This document shows, one piece after another, positions 7,226-11,510 of a DNA stretch of 11,510 bases (position 1 is the stretch's first letter; every line of letters begins with the position of its first letter). This DNA is from CAKSFT01 sp045603125 (GTDB lineage: Bacteria; Bacillota; Clostridia; UBA1381): the NCBI GenBank assembly GCA_045603125.1, contig JAZULN010000011.1, forward strand, positions 1 to 11,510, given 5' to 3'. The translations under genes and the position numbers were made by a program. Under the pieces are notes generated by a model. The model was not told the origin of the DNA. It ran no database searches and worked only from the letters and a program-made list of their open reading frames with translations.

Positions 7226-8054
7226 TGTCAAGCTTCTCCTTGAGTTCTCTACCGTTTTTGAGTAATTCCTTTAAAAGCTCTGCATCTTCGTTTTGAAGTG
7301 CCGATTTGTATTCGTTTAGGTGTCCCACTAAAACGTCTATTTCATCCAATAGATTTTTTTTATTTTCCAAAAATAGTTCGGTCCACATGGTTTCGTTTAG
7401 GTATGCAACTCTTGTTAAATCTTTAAAACTTCCGGCAGAGAGACCTCTGTGGTCTTGGGCAGTCTTACTCTTCACATAGGCGTTTGATAAAACGTGAGCA
7501 AGCTGGGAAGTGTAGGCGATGATTCTGTCGTGGTCTTCAGGAGTTTTTATTGTGATTTTACCAAAGCCGATTGATAAAAAGAATATTCTGATGTCGGCAA
7601 GCTCGTCTATCTTAACATCGTCGTTTGGAGTTAAAATCATTGATGCGTCTTCAAAAATCCCTGCATCAGAATATTTAAAACCAATTTTCTCAATACCCGC
7701 CATTGGATGACCACCCACAAATACAAAGCCGTATTCCTTGGCAATCTGAGGTATTTTATTGCAAACCTTTTCCTTAACACCGCCACAGTCAATTAAGTAT
7801 GCGCCCTTTTTAATAAGAGGTGCGTATTTTTTTACTGTTTCAACGGTTGCGTCGGGGTAGAGGGCAAGAATCAACATATCACATTCAGGGATTTTATCCT
7901 CTGTCAGTTCTTCATTTATTGCCTCGATAATCTTCGCTCTTGTAACGACTTTCTCGTCTAAATCTGTTCCTAAAACATAGTGGTCGGTGTTAAGTCTAAT
8001 AGCCTTTGCCATAGAACCGCCAATTAAACCTAATCCTATTATTCCAATTTTCAT
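7218..8054 (-). CDS. tyrA: Prephenate dehydrogenase
   Basis: Oxidative decarboxylation of prephenate to 4-hydroxyphenylpyruvate, the tyrosine precursor. The protein has 278 residues. The N-terminal Rossmann fold starts GIIGLGLIGGS (4-14), and D31 at the end of strand 2 suggests NAD rather than NADP. GGHPMAG (114-120), SQLAHV with the likely catalytic H187, and HRGLSAGSFKDLTR (202-215) are family motifs. There is no C-terminal ACT domain, so no built-in amino acid sensor is apparent. It could act on arogenate instead; the sequence does not decide this. It follows aroF by 21 bp, and AAAGGG lies 8 bp before the ATG. Confidence 0.93.
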   Translation of the reverse strand: MKIGIIGLGLIGGSMAKAIRLNTDHYVLGTDLDEKVVTRAKIIEAINEELTEDKIPECDMLILALYPDATVETVKKYAPLIKKGAYLIDCGGVKEKVCNKIPQIAKEYGFVFVGGHPMAGIEKIGFKYSDAGIFEDASMILTPNDDVKIDELADIRIFFLSIGFGKITIKTPEDHDRIIAYTSQLAHVLSNAYVKSKTAQDHRGLSAGSFKDLTRVAYLNETMWTELFLENKKNLLDEIDVLVGHLNEYKSALQNEDAELLKELLKNGRELKEKLDNE

Positions 8055-8075
8055 AAAATTCGCCCTTTCTCAAAG

Positions 8076-9104
8076 TTATACTAATTCTGCTAAATCGTAA
8101 ATAAGCTTTTCGCTCTTTTCCCAGCCTAAGCATGGGTCGGTTATTGATTTACCGTAGATGCACTCTCCGATTTTTTGAGCACCGTCTTCGATATAGCTTT
8201 CAATCATAAATCCTTTTACAAGCTTTTTGATAGATGAATCGTGTCTTGCACTGTGCATAACATCTTTTGCAATACGCATCTGCTCCAGTGGTTGCTTGCC
8301 TGAATTTGCATGGTTTGTGTCGATAATAACAGCTGGATTTTCAAGGCCTGACTCGTTGTAGAGATTGCAAAGCAGTGATAAATCCTCGTAGTGGTAGTTA
8401 GGTAAGGACTGACCGTGCTTATTAACATAACCACGAAGTATAGCATGGGCAAGAGGGTTACCTTCTGAATGAACCTCCCAGCCACGATAGATAAAGGTAT
8501 GCTTGTGTTGAGCAGCCTTAATTGCGTTCATCATAACCGACATATCACCGCTTGTCGGATTCTTCATGCCGACCGGAACAGAGATGCCGCTTGCAGTAAG
8601 ACGATGTTGCTGATTTTCAACAGAACGTGCACCGATTGCTACATAGTTTAAGATGTCATCTAAATATCTGTAGTTTTCAGGGTAGAGCATTTCGTCGGCA
8701 CAAGAAAAGCCGGTTTCTTTGATAGCTCTTATATGAAGGTCTCTTATCATCATAATACCCTTTAACATATCAGGCTTTTCGGTAGGATTTGGTTGGTGTA
8801 GCATTCCCTTGTAGCCGTCGCCTGTAGTTCTTGGTTTATTTGTGTAAATTCTTGGGATAATGTAGATTTTATCAGAAACCTTCTCCTGAACTTTTCTAAG
8901 CCTTGAGATATAGTCTATGACACTATCTTCAATATCTGCCGAGCATGGTCCGATGATTAAGATAAGCTTGTCGGTTTTGCCTGAAAAGATGTCGGCAACC
9001 TCCTGCTCTCTTTTTAAAACTATCTTTTTAATGTCCTCAGATAAAGGACACATTTCTTTTACTTCCTTTGGGATAGGAAGTTTTCTTTCGAATGTCATGT
9101 TCAT
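8076..9104 (-). CDS. aroF: DAHP synthase, type I alpha (AroG/AroF/AroH-like)
   Basis: First committed step: PEP plus erythrose 4-phosphate to DAHP. The protein has 342 residues. Motifs include IGPCSAD (51-57), PRIYTNKPRTT (84-94), GARSVENQQHR (158-168), VGMKNPTSG (178-186), TNHANSGK (263-270) and SITDPCLGW (320-328). The four metal ligands expected of the family are present: C54, H265, E302 and D323. It belongs to the E. coli-like subfamily, with an N-terminal extension ahead of the barrel, and has no fused chorismate mutase. Which aromatic amino acid feeds back on it cannot be read from the sequence. The ATG at 9104 has AAAGGAGA 8 bp upstream. It is the first gene after the T-box leader. The symbol aroF is generic; aroG would do equally well. 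Confidence 0.95.
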   Translation of the reverse strand: MNMTFERKLPIPKEVKEMCPLSEDIKKIVLKREQEVADIFSGKTDKLILIIGPCSADIEDSVIDYISRLRKVQEKVSDKIYIIPRIYTNKPRTTGDGYKGMLHQPNPTEKPDMLKGIMMIRDLHIRAIKETGFSCADEMLYPENYRYLDDILNYVAIGARSVENQQHRLTASGISVPVGMKNPTSGDMSVMMNAIKAAQHKHTFIYRGWEVHSEGNPLAHAILRGYVNKHGQSLPNYHYEDLSLLCNLYNESGLENPAVIIDTNHANSGKQPLEQMRIAKDVMHSARHDSSIKKLVKGFMIESYIEDGAQKIGECIYGKSITDPCLGWEKSEKLIYDLAELV

Positions 9105-9171
9105 AGTCTTTGTCTCCTTTTTTATATTGGTATTGTCTTTTGCTAAAAAGTCTATAGGAAAACCTTAGAAA

Positions 9172-9445
9172 ATAAAAAATCTCTTTAACAAATAAAAATC
9201 TGTTAAAGAGACGAATATACTTATCCGCGGTACCACTCTTTTTGCATATAAAGTATATGCCACCTTAGACTCCATTAAGCCTTTTACACTAACGTAGTAC
9301 TCACGGAAGAAACTACTCACCAATTTGGTTTTCCCCTCTCCAACTCGGAAGTGAAAGGCTTTAATATACCAAGCTTCTGGCTTGCACCACCCGCCATATC
9401 TCTTAAACACTTTTTGTATATCTGCCGTCTTCGTCATAGTTGTTA
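9172..9445 (-). promoter_or_regulatory. T-box leader, probable Phe specifier (UUC)
   Basis: The canonical T-box AAGAGTGGTACCGCGG lies at 9225-9240 (minus strand). Its UGG can pair with the NCCA end of uncharged tRNA. Stem I can be folded: AACU/AGUU, a GA-type internal loop, GAAG/CUUC, GGC/GCC, AUAUAC/GUAUAU, and a distal loop around GGGUGGUGCAAGCC. In that fold the specifier position, 5' of the conserved A and the CUUC helix, reads UUC (9353-9355), a Phe codon. Stem III is GCATATA/TATATGC (9244-9260). The antiterminator pairs AAGAG (9236-9240) with CUCUU (9206-9210), which is also the 5' arm of the terminator. Uncharged tRNA-Phe should favour read-through into aroF-tyrA-aroB-aroA-aroC-pheA-aroEK-aroQ. 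Confidence 0.92.
9174..9211 (-). terminator. Conditional terminator of the T-box leader
   Basis: CTCTTTAACA (9181-9190) pairs perfectly with TGTTAAAGAG (9201-9210), extended by one further A-T pair, around a 10-nt loop. The minus-strand transcript continues ATTTTTTATTTT. The arm at 9206-9210 is shared with the antiterminator. Confidence 0.92.
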
Positions 9446-9451
9446 AAAGTA

Positions 9452-9480
9452 ATTTTACACCCAAAATTTTTATTTGTCAA
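9452..9480 (-). promoter_or_regulatory. Promoter of the aromatic amino acid operon
   Basis: On the minus strand TTGACA (9475-9480), a 17-bp spacer, then TAAAAT (9452-9457) with an extended -10 TG-like context. The start is expected near 9445, directly before stem I of the T-box. No other promoter is evident inside the operon. Confidence 0.88.
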
Positions 9481-9571
9481 TATGTTTATGGTAAATTTTC
9501 TAAAAAAAATTGGGATTTAAGTACTGTTTTTGGTATTAAAAAAGAAGAAACTAAAAAATACCCCGATATTA

Positions 9572-9600
9572 TTGAAATATTACCAGATATATAGTATAAT
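9572..9600 (+). promoter_or_regulatory. Promoter for the PAS-YjbR-rhodanese operon
   Basis: TTGAAA (9572-9577), a 17-bp spacer, then TATAAT (9595-9600). It lies 50 bp before the PAS gene. The roughly 90 bp between it and the divergent aromatic operon promoter are AT-rich without a clear palindrome. Confidence 0.8.
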
Positions 9601-9650
9601 TGGTGTATAAAACTTTAAAATATATAGATTTTAAAAGGTGGAGATTCAAA

Positions 9651-10010
9651 ATGATAAATAAATTGTTAAAAAGTGTACTTGATCAGGACTTAGCTCCTGT
9701 GGTTGTTTGTGATATTAACCATTTAATAGTATATATGAATCGGTCAGCAATAAAGCGTTATCATAAGGATTTGACGGGCAAAAGCATTAAAGACTGCCAT
9801 CCGCCAAAGGCTAACGAAATGATAGAAAAAGTGCTTGACTGGTTTCGCAAAAGCAAGGACAATAACATTATTTATACCTTCAGAAATGACGAGGAAAATA
9901 AAGATGTTTATATGGTTGCCCTTCGGGATAGTGACGGCAGTCTAATCGGGTATTATGAAAAGCACGAGTATAGAAATCGGGAAACAGACACATTGTATAA
10001 CTTCAAGTAG
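9651..10010 (+). CDS. Stand-alone PAS-domain protein
   Basis: A 119-residue soluble protein consisting of a single PAS fold. LLKSVLDQDLAPVVVCDINH (5-24) resembles the opening PAS strands (...ILDSLPDPVVVVD...). YMNRSAIKRY (28-37) is the usual strand plus helix, LTGKSIKDCHPPK (41-53) the turn before the next helix, and the DGSLIGYYE region (95-103) the last strands. The CHPPK segment occurs in PAS domains attached to DUF438/hemerythrin-like proteins. No kinase, cyclase or DNA-binding domain is attached, so partner and ligand are unknown. The ATG at 9651 is chosen for the AGGTGGAG 8-15 bp upstream; an in-frame extension to 9600 would start within the -10 box. Confidence 0.8.
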   Translation: MINKLLKSVLDQDLAPVVVCDINHLIVYMNRSAIKRYHKDLTGKSIKDCHPPKANEMIEKVLDWFRKSKDNNIIYTFRNDEENKDVYMVALRDSDGSLIGYYEKHEYRNRETDTLYNFK

Positions 10011-10018
10011 GTGAACTT

Positions 10019-10054
10019 ATGAATCCGTTTAAAAATGGTATTGAAATTCGGTAA
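10019..10054 (+). CDS. Possible 11-residue ORF between PAS and YjbR genes
   Basis: ATG at 10019 follows the PAS stop by 8 bp and is preceded by AGGTG at close spacing. It encodes MNPFKNGIEIR, and its TAA abuts the GGAGGG that serves the next gene. This is either a minimal coupling ORF or chance; it could also be the stub of a deleted gene. No homology is recognised with confidence. Confidence 0.2.
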   Translation: MNPFKNGIEIR

Positions 10055-10065
10055 GGAGGGATAAA

Positions 10066-10425
10066 ATGAAATTAAGACAAGACGTGATAGATTTTTGTCT
10101 GTCCCTTAATGACACATTTGAGGATTATCCCTTTCACGACTTTAATTGGACTGTAATGCGCCATAGCGGGAATAAAAAGATGTTTGCAGCAATCTGTGAA
10201 CGTGAGGGAAATATCTGGGTCAACGTAAAATGTGACCCGAACCTTACATATATGTGGCGGTCTACCTATGAATCAGTTGTCCCAGCGTACCATATGAATA
10301 AATTACATTGGAATTCCATTATTTTAGATGGTAGCGTGCCGTCTGAGGAGATTAGGATTATGATTTTTGATAGTTACGAGCTTACTAAACCTAAAAAAAC
10401 GAGGGAAAAAGAATGTGTAATTTGA
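10066..10425 (+). CDS. MmcQ/YjbR-family protein
   Basis: A 119-residue protein matching the MmcQ/YjbR (CyaY-like fold) family. Visible features are the N-terminal helix VIDFCLSLNDTFEDYPF (7-23), the strand NKKMFAAICEREGNIWVNVKCDP (36-58), and PAYHMNKLHWNSIIL (73-87), the most conserved part of the family. Family members are annotated as putative DNA-binding proteins, mostly because of the fold; the biochemical role is not established. A GGAGGG (10055-10060) lies 5 bp before the ATG. Its 3' end overlaps the rhodanese gene by 13 bp, so the two are probably translationally coupled. Confidence 0.85.
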   Translation: MKLRQDVIDFCLSLNDTFEDYPFHDFNWTVMRHSGNKKMFAAICEREGNIWVNVKCDPNLTYMWRSTYESVVPAYHMNKLHWNSIILDGSVPSEEIRIMIFDSYELTKPKKTREKECVI

Positions 10426-10871
10426 TGAAGAAGTTATTGTTTATTATATCAATTTTACTTTGTATACTGCTTATCTCTTGTGGGGAAGATAAAAGCATTG
10501 GTATCATCGGCGGTGTAGACGGACCGACATCGATAACCGTTTCCGAAAAAGGAGAAAGTGAAATGTTTGAACAAATTACGGCAGAGGAAGCCAAAAAGAT
10601 AATGGATTCAGGCGAGGAACATATCATTTTAGATACAAGAGAACAGGATGAATTTGACGAGGGACACATTCCAAATGCAATCTTGATCCCATATACTGAA
10701 ATTGAAAATAAGGCAGAAGAAATGTTACCTGATAAGGACAAGCTGATTTTAGTATACTGCAGGTCAGGAAGACGAAGTAAAATCGCAGCCGAAAGTCTTG
10801 CAAAACTTGGTTACACCAATGTAAAAGAATTTGGTGGTATCATTGATTGGCCTTATGAGGTGGAAAGGTAA
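10413..10871 (+). CDS. Rhodanese-like lipoprotein
   Basis: A 152-residue predicted exported lipoprotein. Residues 5-22 form a lipoprotein signal (KK followed by a hydrophobic run) ending in the lipobox LISC, with C23 as the lipidated residue. A linker carries IGIIGGVDGPTSITVS (29-44). The rhodanese domain spans about 53-150, with ILDTREQDEFDEGHIPNAI (72-90), the catalytic loop VYCRSGRRS (C116) and GGIIDW near the end. Rhodaneses carry sulfur as a persulfide on this cysteine. An exported, membrane-anchored form suggests sulfur transfer or thiol chemistry outside the membrane; the substrate is unknown. GAGGG lies 7 bp before the ATG at 10413. The ATG at 10425 overlaps the YjbR stop (TGATG) but lacks its own site. 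Confidence 0.85.
   Translation: MCNLMKKLLFIISILLCILLISCGEDKSIGIIGGVDGPTSITVSEKGESEMFEQITAEEAKKIMDSGEEHIILDTREQDEFDEGHIPNAILIPYTEIENKAEEMLPDKDKLILVYCRSGRRSKIAAESLAKLGYTNVKEFGGIIDWPYEVER
10551..10565 (+). promoter_or_regulatory. Internal ribosome binding site and start in the rhodanese gene
   Basis: AAAAAGGAG ending at 10554 stands 8 bp before an in-frame ATG (10563, Met51). Initiation there would give a 102-residue protein, MFEQITAEEA onward: the complete rhodanese domain without signal peptide or lipobox. It fits the consensus better than the site for the full-length start. Confidence 0.5.
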
Positions 10872-10876
10872 AAAAG

Positions 10877-10898
10877 CGTGAACTCATAATAGTTCACG
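10877..10898. terminator. Hairpin between rhodanese gene and tRNA-Ser fragment
   Basis: CGTGAACT (10877-10884) pairs with AGTTCACG (10891-10898) around a 6-nt loop. On the minus strand it is followed by CTTTTTT, a good U-tract, so it was probably the terminator of the original tRNA-Ser. On the plus strand only GTTTATT follows, so it may also weakly end the rhodanese operon. Confidence 0.7.
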
Positions 10899-10904
10899 GT
10901 TTAT

Positions 10905-10961
10905 TGGCGGACGGGGGGATTTGAACCCACGTGCCGGAATTACCGACAAACTGATTTCGAG
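10905..10961 (-). pseudogene. 3' fragment of tRNA-Ser (CGA), displaced attachment site
   Basis: Read on the minus strand: anticodon loop CTCGAAA (anticodon CGA), stem strand TCAGT, a long variable arm with GTCGG/CCGGC typical of tRNA-Ser, T-loop TTCAAAT, then a 3' end GTCCGCCA including CCA. The 5' half is missing: sequence upstream of the anticodon loop (from 10962) does not pair with TCAGT. The 3' end after the T-loop is 2 nt shorter than a normal tRNA, so this copy is decayed. A 3' part cut at the anticodon loop, still followed by a terminator, is what remains when a tyrosine-recombinase element integrates into a tRNA gene and rebuilds the intact tRNA at its far end. Confidence 0.85.
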
Positions 10962-11042
10962 CTCCTATACAGTCTTTTTAGATAGAGTAAATTAGCGGAA
11001 GTTAAAGGAACTTAAAAAGCAATAAAAACCGCATAAAATAAG

Positions 11043-11072
11043 GGCTTTGAGGGGTTAAAATCCTTCAAAGCC
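11043..11072. terminator. Hairpin inside the element end
   Basis: GGCTTTGAGGG (11043-11053) pairs with CCTTCAAAGCC (11062-11072), one G-T pair included, around an 8-nt loop. The flanks are AT-rich on both sides (TATTTTA on the minus strand, TTTGCTG on the plus strand), so direction and activity are uncertain. With no gene immediately upstream on either strand it may be structural rather than a terminator. Confidence 0.4.
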
Positions 11073-11128
11073 TTTGCTGTTCTATGAATTTTCGTATTGC
11101 CACTTTTTGATGCATTTTTTGGGTTTTC

Positions 11129-11161
11129 GCTAGAAAAGTGCTAGAAAAATGTTAGATAAAA
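11129..11161. repeat. Three tandem 11-bp repeats
   Basis: GCTAGAAAAGT (11129-11139), GCTAGAAAAAT (11140-11150) and GTTAGATAAAA (11151-11161) follow one another without gaps. One unit per DNA turn fits cooperative protein binding, for example integrase arm sites or a directionality-factor or regulator site, some 170-200 bp inside the presumed element end. Confidence 0.6.
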
Positions 11162-11243
11162 ATATATGAAAGGATAAAACAGTTTGACAGAATAACCATA
11201 CCTTAAAAAGAAACAATAAATAAGGGTAAATTTACTTAAAACA

Positions 11244-11272
11244 TTGACATTTCCCTTAATATGTGATAATAT
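11244..11272 (+). promoter_or_regulatory. Promoter for the Fic gene
   Basis: TTGACA (11244-11249), a 17-bp spacer, then TAATAT (11267-11272). A GATAAT at 11265 with a 15-bp spacer is the alternative -10. Transcription should start near 11280, giving a short leader with AAAGGAGG 8 bp before the ATG. Confidence 0.75.
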
Positions 11273-11282
11273 TTAAGGGAAA
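11250..11282. promoter_or_regulatory. Operator-like inverted repeat over the Fic promoter
   Basis: TTTCCCTTAA (11250-11259) and TTAAGGGAAA (11273-11282) are perfect 10-bp inverted arms 13 bp apart. The left arm directly follows the -35 box, and the right arm follows the -10 and covers the start point, so a bound dimer would block RNA polymerase. The half-site TTAAGGG recurs at 11292-11298, between the ribosome binding site and the ATG, and a related ATAAGGG lies just upstream of the -35. Confidence 0.65.
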
Positions 11283-11299
11283 GAAAGGAGGTTAAGGGT

Positions 11300-11510
11300 A
11301 TGAGAATATTTAATTATTCGATAATCAAAGAACATAAATGGGATTCTGAACTTCTCGGTCTTGTAGCTGGCATATATAAAGAAGCTGGAAAACAGGACTT
11401 CTATTTAAAGATGCGCCCGGAAGAACTTGAAAAACTTGTGGAAATCGCAAAGGTACAAAGCACAGAGTCTTCCAATGCAATCGAAGGTATCGTTACAACA
11501 AATACACGTA
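11300..11510 (+). CDS. Fic-family protein, N-terminal part
   Basis: The first 70 residues of a gene that runs off the right edge. The start ATG has AAAGGAGG 8 bp upstream. The segment KWDSELLGLVAGIYKEAGK (13-31) and RPEELEKLVEIAKVQSTESS (39-58) match the N-terminus of Fic proteins common in Firmicutes. S58-N-A-I-E62-G63 fits the inhibitory-helix motif [S/T]xxxE[G/N]. An N-terminal position of this motif ahead of the Fic core defines class II Fic proteins, in which the Glu blocks productive ATP binding. The catalytic HPFxxGNGR motif lies beyond the window, so AMP-transferase activity is expected but not seen. Its place next to an att site suggests element cargo. Confidence 0.82.
   Translation, partial: MRIFNYSIIKEHKWDSELLGLVAGIYKEAGKQDFYLKMRPEELEKLVEIAKVQSTESSNAIEGIVTTNTR

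Larger units (their letters stand above)
10955..11510. mobile_element. Left end of an integrated element at tRNA-Ser(CGA)
   Basis: Everything right of the truncated tRNA is inferred to belong to an island or prophage continuing beyond the window. The att core probably includes 10955-10961, the anticodon loop. The first 338 bp (10962-11299) hold no gene on either strand. They contain a hairpin (11043-11072), three tandem 11-bp repeats (11129-11161) and the promoter/operator of a Fic gene. No integrase is visible; it would be expected at one of the two ends. The type of element cannot be told. Confidence 0.55.

Noticed and set aside
9165..9464. 99-residue minus-strand open frame upstream of aroF
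   Set aside because: It lies within the structured T-box leader and ends at its terminator. No ribosome binding site precedes it, and the sequence is explained by RNA structure.
10391..10741. 116-residue minus-strand frame opposite the rhodanese gene
   Set aside because: It is antisense to two well-supported plus-strand genes and has no ribosome binding site.

Overview
The window looks like a low-GC Gram-positive chromosome of the class Clostridia. The signs are AT-rich intergenic DNA, near-consensus TTGACA/TATAAT promoters, strong AGGAGG ribosome binding sites, a T-box leader and overlapping genes in one long biosynthetic operon. Genus cannot be fixed from the sequence alone.

Left edge (1-1020): the 3' end of an SdpI-family membrane protein gene, a terminator, about 340 bp without a recognisable gene, then two divergently transcribed tRNA units. 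The minus-strand unit holds tRNA-Trp(CCA), preceded inside its own transcript by a 45-bp duplicate of the tRNA's 5' half. The plus-strand unit holds tRNA-Ser(GGA). A 21-bp palindrome sits midway between the two promoters.

Centre (1023-9480, minus strand): one compact operon encodes all seven shikimate-pathway steps plus both prephenate branches. In transcription order: promoter, Phe-type T-box leader with terminator, aroF, tyrA, aroB, aroA, aroC, pheA (chorismate mutase-prephenate dehydratase), an aroE-aroK fusion, and aroQ. Erythrose-4-phosphate plus PEP are converted to chorismate and on to phenylpyruvate and 4-hydroxyphenylpyruvate; only the final aminotransferase is absent. Genes overlap by 4-11 bp or are separated by at most about 21 bp. 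The inferred specifier codon of the leader is UUC, so uncharged tRNA-Phe should turn on the whole pathway, including the tyrosine branch. A UUCG hairpin shared with tRNA-Ser ends the operon.

Right part (9570-10900, plus strand): a promoter drives a small operon of a stand-alone PAS protein, an MmcQ/YjbR-family protein and a rhodanese-like lipoprotein that has a good internal start for a cytoplasmic form.

Right edge (10905-11510): the 3' part of a tRNA-Ser(CGA), cut exactly at the anticodon loop, fits the displaced attachment site of an integrated element that runs off the window. Its first gene is the N-terminus of a Fic-family protein carrying the self-inhibitory motif, behind a promoter whose -10 region lies within a 10+10 bp inverted repeat. 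The accessory region of most interest is this element end with its Fic operator. The half tRNA-Trp in the tRNA leader is the oddest local structure.
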